NCBI GenBank assembly: GCA_934140355.1 | Contig: CAKPBH010000016.1 | Span: forward strand, 1-29,326 | Source: an uncultured Bacilli bacterium | Lineage (GTDB): Bacteria > Bacillota_I > Bacilli_A > RF39 > UBA660 | Reading direction: 5' to 3' | Length of the DNA stretch: 29,326 bases | Shown: piece by piece, positions 17,088 through 24,384 of the stretch | Numbering within the stretch: position 1 is the stretch's first letter | How the letters are laid out: each line of letters starts with the position of its first letter | Translations under genes and position numbers: made by a program | The notes under the pieces: model-generated | Told to the model about the DNA's origin: nothing | Databases searched by the model: none | The model's input: the letters and a program-made list of their open reading frames with translations, nothing else

Positions 17088-17755
17088 AAGATGAATTAAT
17101 CGTTCAAAGTAAACCAAAATCGAATATTAGTGAAGATATTAGGACCATTCGTACTAATTTACAATTTACTGCAAATAAGAAGGATTCAAAAGTTCTTCTT
17201 GTTACCAGTTCTATTGCGGGGGAAGGGAAAAGTTTTATTAGTAGTAATTTGGCCGTTGCTTTTGCTCAAAATGGGGAAAGAGTATTATTAATAGATGGAG
17301 ATTTAAGATTAGGTGTTATTCATCATATCTTCCATTTGTCTAATGAGAGAGGATTATCTAATTTATTGATTGCCGATGATTTTTCTGAGTTAGCTACATA
17401 TATTAAAAAAACAAAGATTGAAGGCGTTTATGTTATTCCAAGAGGTAATGTTCCTCCTAATCCAAGTGAACTTTTAGATTCTGATCGTTATCAAGAGGTT
17501 TTGGATTATTTAAAAGAAAAATTTGATCGGATTATTATTGATGGGGTTCCAGTGAATGGTTTGCCAGATTCGCTTATTATGGCAAGTAGTGTTTCACGTG
17601 TCATTATTGTTTGTGCATGTAATTATACTAGTATTGATGAGCTTGTTGAAACTAAGAAAGCATTATTGAAAATAAAAGCGAATATTGCTGGGGTTGTGGT
17701 TAATCGTGTTCCTAGAGTTAAACGAGGGAAATATTCTAATTACTACTATGAGTAA
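17084..17755 (+). CDS. CpsD/CapB-type bacterial tyrosine kinase, second copy
   Basis: 223 residues: Walker A TSSIAGEGKS (41-50), A' VLLIDGDLR (67-75), Walker B IIIDGVP (150-156) and C-terminal tyrosines at 217, 220, 221 and 222. The Walker B segment has GVP where most family members, including the copy at 2299, have TxP, a conservative change not expected to abolish activity. It is predicted to autophosphorylate when activated by the membrane protein upstream and to be reset by the phosphatase 12 bases downstream. Confidence 0.93.
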   Translation: MKDELIVQSKPKSNISEDIRTIRTNLQFTANKKDSKVLLVTSSIAGEGKSFISSNLAVAFAQNGERVLLIDGDLRLGVIHHIFHLSNERGLSNLLIADDFSELATYIKKTKIEGVYVIPRGNVPPNPSELLDSDRYQEVLDYLKEKFDRIIIDGVPVNGLPDSLIMASSVSRVIIVCACNYTSIDELVETKKALLKIKANIAGVVVNRVPRVKRGKYSNYYYE

Positions 17756-17767
17756 GAGGGGAGTATC

Positions 17768-18484
17768 ATGACAGATATTCATTCACATATATTATTTGGG
17801 GTAGATGATGGGAGTAGAAGTGTAGAAGAATCTATTTTGCTGTTAAAAAAATTAAAAAGTGTAGGGTTTGATAAAGTTATTTTAACGCCTCATTTTATTG
17901 TAGATAGTAGTTATCATAGTACTTATGAAGAAAATTATTATCGATATAGAATTTTATTGGATAAAATAGAAGAGGTAGCATTGGATATTGATATTTATTT
18001 AGGAAATGAGTTATTTATTCATGAAAAATTAGGAGAAATGTTAGATAATGGTACGATTACTTGTTTGAATGATACAAAATATGTTTTAGTAGAATTTCCT
18101 CTTCATCAAAAAATTTTAAATTTAGAGAGTATTTTGTTTGCAATTCAATCACGTGGTTATCGAGTCATTATTGCTCATCCTGAGCGGTATGATTTTTTGA
18201 AAAAAAATTATTCTTTGGTAGATGTTTTAAGGAAAGATGGTTTTCTTTTTCAAAGTAACTATTCTAGTATTATTGGTGGATATGGTAAGGAAAGTGAAAA
18301 ATTAATAAAATATATGCTAAAAAAGCATTATATTGATTTTTTAGCAACGGATATTCATAGAATAGATAATACTAGCGTTATTGATCATTTTCCCAAAATA
18401 GAAAAAAAGATAATTAAAGAAACGGGAGAAAGTTATTACCAAAGAATCAAAGAAAATAGTGATAAATTGACGATACATCGTTAA
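17768..18484 (+). CDS. CpsB/YwqE-type PHP tyrosine phosphatase, stand-alone
   Basis: 238 residues with all PHP metal-binding signatures: DIHSH (3-7), DDG (13-15), LTPH (39-42), HPERY (137-141) and TDIHR (194-198). Its length is normal for CpsB. It is homologous over its whole length to residues 1 to about 240 of the fusion at 2979, but has no transferase domain. It dephosphorylates the kinase Tyr tail. Closing gene of the second module: its stop codon lies in the first bases of a terminator. AGAGGGGAG precedes the ATG. Confidence 0.92.
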   Translation: MTDIHSHILFGVDDGSRSVEESILLLKKLKSVGFDKVILTPHFIVDSSYHSTYEENYYRYRILLDKIEEVALDIDIYLGNELFIHEKLGEMLDNGTITCLNDTKYVLVEFPLHQKILNLESILFAIQSRGYRVIIAHPERYDFLKKNYSLVDVLRKDGFLFQSNYSSIIGGYGKESEKLIKYMLKKHYIDFLATDIHRIDNTSVIDHFPKIEKKIIKETGESYYQRIKENSDKLTIHR

Positions 18485-18515
18485 GAGATTTTTGAATAAA
18501 AAATTTCTTTTTTTT
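18483..18515 (+). terminator. Terminator after the second kinase module
   Basis: An 11-bp AT-rich stem, 18483-18493 with 18499-18509 (one G·U pair), a 5-base loop, and a T-run of eight (18508-18515). Confidence 0.7.
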
Positions 18516-18525
18516 ATGAATTTCG

Positions 18526-18555
18526 CTTACATGAAAATTTTTTTTGTGGTATATT
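18526..18555 (+). promoter_or_regulatory. Promoter of the MATE fusion gene
   Basis: CTTACA (18526-18531), an 18-base spacer, and TGG-extended TATATT (18550-18555). Confidence 0.55.
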
Positions 18556-18601
18556 GAATAAGCGACTTTCAAAAGAAAGTAGAAAAAGAGGTGTATTGAT
18601 T

Positions 18602-20587
18602 ATGAAAAAAATGGATTTAGGAAAAGATAATATTAACCATTTATTACTATCTTTTGCCATTCCTTGTGTTATTAGTATGCTAATTAATTCTGTATATAAC
18701 ATTGTTGATCAGATATTTATTGGTAAGGGTGTTGGAACACTAGGGAATGCCGCTACGAATGTTATCTTTCCTTTAGTCATTATCTTTAATGCAACAGCGG
18801 GCTTAATTGGAAATGGTGCTGCTGCTAATTTATCTTTAAAACTAGGAGAAGGAAAAAAAGAAGAAGGGGGAAAAATTATTGGCTCTGCCGTTACAATTTC
18901 TATTTTAGTAGCGATAATATTAAGTATTTTATCTTACTTATTCTTACCCCAACTAGTTTATTTCTTTGGCTGTACAAAAAATGTTTATCCGTATGCGATA
19001 GATTATGGTAGAATCATTATTTTAGGCGCTCCTTTTATGATCATTTATTCTAGTTTATCTCAGTTAATTCGAGCCGATGGTTCTCCAAAGTATTCCATGA
19101 TTTTATTGGTTGTAGGGGCTATTTTGAATATCATTTTAGACCCTATCTTTATCTTTTGTTTTCACATGGGAGTAAAAGGCGGGGCTATTGCTACTGTTAT
19201 TGGACAAATTGTATCTTTCTTAATGGCTATTTTTTATCTCAAAAAGGTAAAGTCAGTATCGATTAATAAAAAGTCTTTTGTGATTGATAAGACGATTTTT
19301 CGAACATTAGGACTTGGCCTATCTTCTTTTATTACCCAAATTACGGTTTTGGCTTTATTTATTTTTATGAATAATATGATGACGAAATATGGTATTCATA
19401 CGAAATATGGGGCTGATATTCCTTTATCTGTATATGGGGTAATCTCAAAATTAAATAGTCTTTATATTTCAACAATTTTAGGAATTTCTATTGGCTCCCA
19501 ACCAATTATAGGCTTTAACTATGGTGCCGAAAACTATGATAGAGTAAAGAAGGTATTAAAGAAAGTTTTACAAATTAATTTTGTTGTAGGATTAGTATTC
19601 AATATTATTTTCTACTTATTCCCTCAACAATTAGTGAGCATCTTTATCTCAAAAGCAGATCCAAGTTATCACTTATTCATGGAGTTTGCCGTATTAATTT
19701 GTCACAATTTTCTCTTACTTATGGGACTAAATTTCTTAGAAATGACTACTTCTATCGTTGTTCAATCACTTGGAAATGTTAAAAAAGCAACTGCGGTATC
19801 TTTTATCAGACAAATTATTTTATTTATTCCTCTTGCTTGTTTCATGTGCATTGTTCTAGATAAGGGAATTTATGGTGTTTTAGAAGCCGGTCCTATTGCG
19901 GATGGTATTACTTTTTTCATTGCTATTTTCATTTTTGGAAGTGAATATCGAAAATTATCTTCGAATGAATTAGATAAAGAAAATACTTCTGTATCTGTTT
20001 TATTAGAAAAAGGAAGTCATCTAGGAAAAAAGATGGTGATTACGATTTCTAGAGAATATGGAAGTGGGGGAAGATATGTTGGAAGGCTATTAGCAGAGTC
20101 TTTAAATATTCCCTTTTATGATAAAGAATTAATTTGTTTAACTAGTCAATCTTCAGGTCTTGGAGAAGAATATATCAAGAAAACAGAACAAAAATTATCC
20201 ACGGCTAAATTTGAAGGCAATAATGATGATAGAATCTTTTTAGCGGAAGAGAAAGTGATTCAGAAATTAGCTAAAAATTCTTGTGTCATTGTGGGAAGAT
20301 GTGCGGATTATATTTTAAAAGATGATCCAGATGTTATTTCTATTTTCTTATATAGTGATGATGAGAGTAAAGTAAAAAGAGCAGTAAAATATTATCATTT
20401 AGAAGAAAAAGAGGCCAGGAAAAAGATTAAAAAAATGAATCAAGAAAGAGCCAAACATTATTTATACTATACGAACAGAAAATGGATGAATTTTGATAAC
20501 TATGATTTTATCTTAAATGTAGATACCTTGGGTGTTGAGGAATCCGCTAAATTCATTTTAGAGTATGTTTTGAAGAGGAAAAAATAA
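18602..20587 (+). CDS. Fusion: MATE efflux transporter + cytidylate-kinase-like domain
   Basis: 661 residues. Residues 1 to about 445 are a 12-helix MATE transporter (DinF/NorM-like start, then internally repeated halves with ADGSPKYSM and LGISIGSQPIIGFNYG). From 478 comes a cytosolic cytidylate-kinase-like P-loop domain: ISREYGSGGRYVGR (482-495), PFYDKELI (504-511), VIVGRCADYIL (562-572) and a C-terminal VDT near 640. The transporter expels a cationic or drug-like substrate using Na+ or H+; the role of the kinase-like half is unknown. The ATG at 18602 is preceded by AGAGGTG. An in-frame TTG at 18554 overlaps the -10 box and is rejected. It has its own promoter and is not part of the flanking operons. 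I believe the same pairing occurs in other Bacillota, but cannot verify it. Confidence 0.88.
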   Translation: MKKMDLGKDNINHLLLSFAIPCVISMLINSVYNIVDQIFIGKGVGTLGNAATNVIFPLVIIFNATAGLIGNGAAANLSLKLGEGKKEEGGKIIGSAVTISILVAIILSILSYLFLPQLVYFFGCTKNVYPYAIDYGRIIILGAPFMIIYSSLSQLIRADGSPKYSMILLVVGAILNIILDPIFIFCFHMGVKGGAIATVIGQIVSFLMAIFYLKKVKSVSINKKSFVIDKTIFRTLGLGLSSFITQITVLALFIFMNNMMTKYGIHTKYGADIPLSVYGVISKLNSLYISTILGISIGSQPIIGFNYGAENYDRVKKVLKKVLQINFVVGLVFNIIFYLFPQQLVSIFISKADPSYHLFMEFAVLICHNFLLLMGLNFLEMTTSIVVQSLGNVKKATAVSFIRQIILFIPLACFMCIVLDKGIYGVLEAGPIADGITFFIAIFIFGSEYRKLSSNELDKENTSVSVLLEKGSHLGKKMVITISREYGSGGRYVGRLLAESLNIPFYDKELICLTSQSSGLGEEYIKKTEQKLSTAKFEGNNDDRIFLAEEKVIQKLAKNSCVIVGRCADYILKDDPDVISIFLYSDDESKVKRAVKYYHLEEKEARKKIKKMNQERAKHYLYYTNRKWMNFDNYDFILNVDTLGVEESAKFILEYVLKRKK

Positions 20588-20602
20588 TATTGCTCTTTTT
20601 TT
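20573..20602 (+). terminator. Possible weak terminator after the MATE fusion
   Basis: AAGAG (20573-20577) can pair with CTCTT (20593-20597) ahead of T7, but the loop is 15 bases and the stem starts inside the coding region. Confidence 0.3.
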
Positions 20603-20644
20603 CTGACGAAAAAAGTCTAATTTTTAGAAATGAAAAAAAAGTGC

Positions 20645-20672
20645 TTGCCAAAAAAAATAAATATGGTATCAT
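20645..20672 (+). promoter_or_regulatory. Promoter of the TasA/SipW-like operon
   Basis: TTGCCA (20645-20650), a 16-base spacer, and TGG-extended TATCAT (20667-20672). A strong AGGAGG (20687-20692) follows before the ATG at 20700. Confidence 0.7.
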
Positions 20673-20699
20673 TATATATGATAGATAGGAGGATAAAAA

Positions 20700-21353
20700 A
20701 TGGAAAAAAATAGATCAGGACAATTTATTGCACTCTTAGCTTTAATCGTTGCTATCGTTGGTGTATCTGTAGGTTTTGCGGCTTTTTCTAGTGCTCTTAG
20801 CATTCAGTCAAGTGCTACTGTTACACCAGATAAAAGTACAATGAACGTTGATTTTTCAAGTTCCGATACTGCTGTTGTAACGAATGACATTAAGCCAACA
20901 ACTACTCCAAGTACGGTAGAGGCAACAGATGCGACTATTGACAATAGTTCAGATCCAGTAATTAAAAATTTAAGTGCAACTTTTAAAGAACCTGGACAAA
21001 AAGCTGTTTATACTTTTTATGCATATAATGCAGGAGAATTAGAGGCATTCTTAAAAAGTATCGTTTATGAAAATGTTTCTTCTAAGAGCAGTAATAAAGT
21101 TTGTACCGCAGGAGAAGGAACAACGGATGCTTTAGTTCAAAAAGCGTGTGATGGAATTTTTCTAAAGGTAAAAGTAGGAACAGAAGCGGAAACATCAAGT
21201 GGAATTGCTAGTATTAATAATCACTCTCTAGCAAAAGGAGTAAGTGAAGAAATTACAGTTACTCTTGAATATGCAAGCAACGCGGAAAGAGTTGATGGAG
21301 ATTTTACTGTATCATTTGGTGATGTTACACTAAACTATAGTTCAGTAGATTAG
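20700..21353 (+). CDS. TasA/camelysin-like exported protein with a SipW-type signal
   Basis: 217 residues. The N-terminus (1 to about 36) has a short basic start, a long hydrophobic core and GFAAFSSAL, the pattern of SipW-dependent signal peptides. The mature part is Ser/Thr-rich and predicted beta-rich, with a linker of Thr/Pro (61-72) and two cysteines (135, 150) that could form a disulfide outside the cell. It ends without an anchor. By context (SipW-type peptidase next door) it is likely a secreted matrix or fibre-forming protein like TasA or camelysin. Sequence similarity to TasA itself is not obvious, so that role is inference. It has an excellent ribosome site and its own promoter, consistent with high expression. 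Confidence 0.8.
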   Translation: MEKNRSGQFIALLALIVAIVGVSVGFAAFSSALSIQSSATVTPDKSTMNVDFSSSDTAVVTNDIKPTTTPSTVEATDATIDNSSDPVIKNLSATFKEPGQKAVYTFYAYNAGELEAFLKSIVYENVSSKSSNKVCTAGEGTTDALVQKACDGIFLKVKVGTEAETSSGIASINNHSLAKGVSEEITVTLEYASNAERVDGDFTVSFGDVTLNYSSVD

Positions 21354-21362
21354 AAATCAAAA

Positions 21363-21389
21363 AATGGCACAGAATATTCTGTGTCATTT
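21363..21389 (+). terminator. Hairpin between the exported protein and its peptidase gene
   Basis: An 11-bp stem (21363-21373 with 21378-21388, one G·U) and a four-base loop, followed by a broken T-rich run. It looks like a partial terminator or mRNA-end stabiliser. It would let the structural protein be made in excess over the downstream enzymes. Confidence 0.6.
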
Positions 21390-21419
21390 CCATCTTATTT
21401 TCTTAAGAGAGGAATAAAA

Positions 21420-22547
21420 ATGAAAAAAAGTTATTTCAAATTAATCCTATTTTCGCTTGTTCTTATCATTCTATTTTTAGTAAATTGTTTTATCTTTCAT
21501 TTTCTAACGCAAAATTTACTTAATATTTTTCTTCTTTTCTTAATTGGGATAACGTATTTTATTTTTGGATTTGAAAAAGATAGACATCGCTATCAAAAAG
21601 ACATTATTTTAGAACTTACTATTTTAATGATTAGTTTTTTTCTTCTTTATTATTTAGTAGGAATTTTTATTGGGTTCGCTAAAACGAGTAATTACTTCAA
21701 TATTTTATCCTTAAAAAATATTATCATTCCTATTATTTTTTATCATGTTGAAAAAGAATTTTTAAGGTATCAGTTATTAAGAAAAACGAGTCTTTCTAAG
21801 GCACTTACGACTTTAATTATTTTATTATTTATTGTGATGGACAGTGTTATTCCAATGTCAAGTCATTCTTTTGGTTTTACTAGAGAAATATTTTTAGTTT
21901 TTGCTCTAAATATTATGCCTTCTATTACGGAAAATATTTTTTGTACCTTTTTAAGTAAAAATTTTGGCTATTTGCCTAGTATATTCTATTTATTAGTAAT
22001 GCGACTAAGTCAGTATTTTTTACCTATTATTCCCAATCCCAATGAATACCTTTATTCTATTATTTTCTTTTTATATCCTCTAGTGATGATGAGACTAGTG
22101 AAAAACTATTTAAAAATATCAAAAACAGAAAATACTTCATTAGACTATTCTAAAGGAAAATATTACTTTCTAGGATATGGATTTGCCATAATCATGTTAA
22201 CGATATTAGTATATTTTGTTTCAGGCTATTTTAGATATTATACTATTGCTATCGCTAGTGGTTCAATGGAAGATACAATTGATAAGGGAGATGTTGTAGT
22301 TGTTGATAAAGAATATCAAACCATTGGTAAAAATGATATTTTAGCTTATCGACACGATAATAAAGTTGTCGTTCATCGGGTTTATAAAATGATTGATACA
22401 GGAAGTGAAAAATTTATTTATACTAAAGGGGATGCTAATTCCAATTTTGACCAATATAAAGTCACAGAAGATATGATAATCGGTGTTGTAAAAGTAAAAA
22501 TTCCTTTAATTGGTTATCCAACGGTATTGTTAAATGAAAGATGGTAG
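21420..22547 (+). CDS. SipW/ER-type signal peptidase I with multi-helix N-terminal extension
   Basis: 375 residues. The C-terminal 97 residues are the peptidase: SGSM (280-283, nucleophile Ser282), VVHRV (317-321) with His319 where typical bacterial type I enzymes have Lys, and TKGDANSNFD (335-344). Ser-His chemistry places it with SipW and eukaryotic/archaeal signal peptidases. Before it come about 260 residues with roughly seven hydrophobic helices, far more than the one or two in SipW; their role is unknown. It is expected to mature the protein encoded at 20700. The ATG at 21420 follows AGAGAGGAA. A longer in-frame start at 21381 would begin inside the hairpin and is rejected. Confidence 0.9.
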   Translation: MKKSYFKLILFSLVLIILFLVNCFIFHFLTQNLLNIFLLFLIGITYFIFGFEKDRHRYQKDIILELTILMISFFLLYYLVGIFIGFAKTSNYFNILSLKNIIIPIIFYHVEKEFLRYQLLRKTSLSKALTTLIILLFIVMDSVIPMSSHSFGFTREIFLVFALNIMPSITENIFCTFLSKNFGYLPSIFYLLVMRLSQYFLPIIPNPNEYLYSIIFFLYPLVMMRLVKNYLKISKTENTSLDYSKGKYYFLGYGFAIIMLTILVYFVSGYFRYYTIAIASGSMEDTIDKGDVVVVDKEYQTIGKNDILAYRHDNKVVVHRVYKMIDTGSEKFIYTKGDANSNFDQYKVTEDMIIGVVKVKIPLIGYPTVLLNERW

Positions 22548-22559
22548 GAGGTGTTTATT

Positions 22560-23657
22560 GTGTCAATAAACAAGAAAAAACAAATAAAGCAAGAAAATAA
22601 AGGATCTAAAAAAATGTATTTTTCTTATCAAACAAGGATTATGATTCATTTCTTTTTATTCTTTATTTTTGGGGGATTAGGTATTTTTTGGATCAATCGT
22701 TCCTTAAATATTGTCCAAACCAAAAATTTAATTTATCGCGAAAAGGGAACGGTAGATTATTCCGTGTGTCTTCGGGAAAATACTTTTTATGAAAATGAAT
22801 GTTTAAAAGGGGGAATGTCTTATATTGCCAGTTTAATTGACACAATTCCTCTTCATTTTCAATATCAATTTATGGTAAGTAATGAGGATATTTTAAAAGA
22901 AGTAGAGTATGAAGTTTTAGCTAAGTTGGTAATCTCTGATAAAGAAAATACAACCAATTATTATGAGAAGAATTATACCTTACAAACTAGGGGCACCGAT
23001 TCCATTAGAAGAAATGGAATGGATTATCTTTTAGATAAAAATATTTCTATTCATTATAATGACTACAATGAAATTGCAATGAACTTTAAATCACAGTATG
23101 GAGTAGATACCGAAAGTTATTTAGAAGTCTATTTAATTGTATATCATGAGACTTCTGAAGGCTATCAGATTCCGTCAACAGGAGTAACTTCCGTAAAAAT
23201 TCCTTTATCACAAAAAGCAATTCAGATTCAATTAGATTCTAAAGAAATTACTCAAAATCAAAATAATACGGTTACTAAAACCGAGTTTACTCTTACAAAT
23301 GGAATTTATTTAGCTCTAGGAATACTTTTTATTCTTTTTGCAACTATCTATGCTGTTATTATTATTAGAATGATTGGACTATTAAAAACAAGAAAAAATG
23401 CCTATGATAAATATTTAAGTAAGATTTTAAAAGAATATGACCGTTTAATTGTTGAAACATCTTCTTTTCCTAATATTCAAGAATATCATCTTCTTAAAAT
23501 AGAAAGTTTTGAAGAATTATTAGATGTTCATGATAATTTAAGTTTACCAATTATGCACTATCATATTGCCAAACATCAAAAATCAGTATTTTATATTCTT
23601 CAAGATAAAAATCTTTACTTATTTACTTTAAAAGCAATTGATTTAGAAAAAAAGTAG
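22560..23657 (+). CDS. DUF5305-type membrane protein
   Basis: 365 residues from GTG at 22560, chosen because AGGAGGTG (22546-22553) precedes it with 6-8-base spacing; the in-frame GTG at 22551 lies inside that site. TM1 is at about 27-45. A roughly 200-residue beta-rich extracytoplasmic domain contains VDYSVCL and two Cys. TM2 is at about 250-273. A cytosolic end has the DUF5305-like pattern DRLIVE, then PIMHYH, then FYILQDKNLYLF. In archaea and bacteria DUF5305 genes commonly stand beside SipW-type peptidases and their substrates; its job there is unknown. Assembly, secretion or anchoring of the fibre is a fair guess. Confidence 0.78.
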   Translation: MSINKKKQIKQENKGSKKMYFSYQTRIMIHFFLFFIFGGLGIFWINRSLNIVQTKNLIYREKGTVDYSVCLRENTFYENECLKGGMSYIASLIDTIPLHFQYQFMVSNEDILKEVEYEVLAKLVISDKENTTNYYEKNYTLQTRGTDSIRRNGMDYLLDKNISIHYNDYNEIAMNFKSQYGVDTESYLEVYLIVYHETSEGYQIPSTGVTSVKIPLSQKAIQIQLDSKEITQNQNNTVTKTEFTLTNGIYLALGILFILFATIYAVIIIRMIGLLKTRKNAYDKYLSKILKEYDRLIVETSSFPNIQEYHLLKIESFEELLDVHDNLSLPIMHYHIAKHQKSVFYILQDKNLYLFTLKAIDLEKK

Positions 23658-23664
23658 GGATAGA

Positions 23665-24231
23665 ATGAAGGAACAAAAATGTCCACAATGTGGTTTTTCT
23701 CTTACAAACAACTCCTATTGTGTTCGCTGCGGGTATGCGAAGAAGGTTACGATAACCAATATGGAGAAGTATAAAGAGATAAAAAAAGATATCGAACTTT
23801 ATTTAAAAGAAGATTACTTAAAAATATTACATGGAGAAAATACAGTACTTATCTTTATTTTAGGATTATTTTATTTATCTTACCTAAATTATCCAATTCT
23901 AGGTGTTATTTTGGAAGGAATAGAACTCATCATTCTCTATTTTTTCTTCCAAATTCACCTCTATTTATGGGATGGAGGAATAGCTCCTCTTATTCTTACT
24001 ATCTTGAATTTTTTACTCTTTCGTTTAATCGAAGCCTCGTTTTTAAATCCCATGATTTTAAAATTATCAGAAAGAAAATTAAACAGGTTAAAAGAAGAAA
24101 AAAATTATCAACAAATTCTTTATCAACATCAAGGACATTCTCTTTTTAGTCTCATTTTCTCCCTTCTTCTATTCCTTCTTCTCATTGCCATTTGGGTGAT
24201 TGTCTATCGCCTTATTCGTGGAAATTATTAA
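23665..24231 (+). CDS. Zinc-ribbon membrane protein of unknown function
   Basis: 188 residues. It has an N-terminal zinc ribbon, CPQC (6-9) and CVRC (19-22), on the cytosolic side, then a short linker and four hydrophobic segments: two around 62-100, one about 104-122 and one at the C-terminus (about 159-180). A charged, Lys/Glu-rich helix separates the last two. It lies seven bases after the DUF5305 gene, so it is probably the last member of that operon. Zinc ribbons fused to membrane helices are common in Bacillota and usually unassigned; it may sense or regulate something in this module. Confidence 0.75.
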   Translation: MKEQKCPQCGFSLTNNSYCVRCGYAKKVTITNMEKYKEIKKDIELYLKEDYLKILHGENTVLIFILGLFYLSYLNYPILGVILEGIELIILYFFFQIHLYLWDGGIAPLILTILNFLLFRLIEASFLNPMILKLSERKLNRLKEEKNYQQILYQHQGHSLFSLIFSLLLFLLLIAIWVIVYRLIRGNY

Positions 24232-24245
24232 TTTACTTAAATATC

Positions 24246-24276
24246 AAAGAAATTATCTCATTAGTTTCTTTTTTTT
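24246..24276 (+). terminator. Rho-independent terminator of the SipW operon
   Basis: AAAGAAA (24246-24252) pairs with TTTCTTT (24265-24271) over a 12-base loop, and a T8 run follows (24269-24276). Confidence 0.65.
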
Positions 24277-24328
24277 ATTAAAAAACTTTTTTTCTTTTTA
24301 AGTATTTTACAAAAATAAGTAAACTTTA

Positions 24329-24358
24329 TTGACTTCCTGATTGAAAAAACTATATACT
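24329..24358 (+). promoter_or_regulatory. Promoter of priA
   Basis: TTGACT (24329-24334), an 18-base spacer and TATACT (24353-24358). The start codon is 27 bases downstream. Confidence 0.65.
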
Positions 24359-24384
24359 AAAAAAGTAAGATTGGTGGTGATAGA

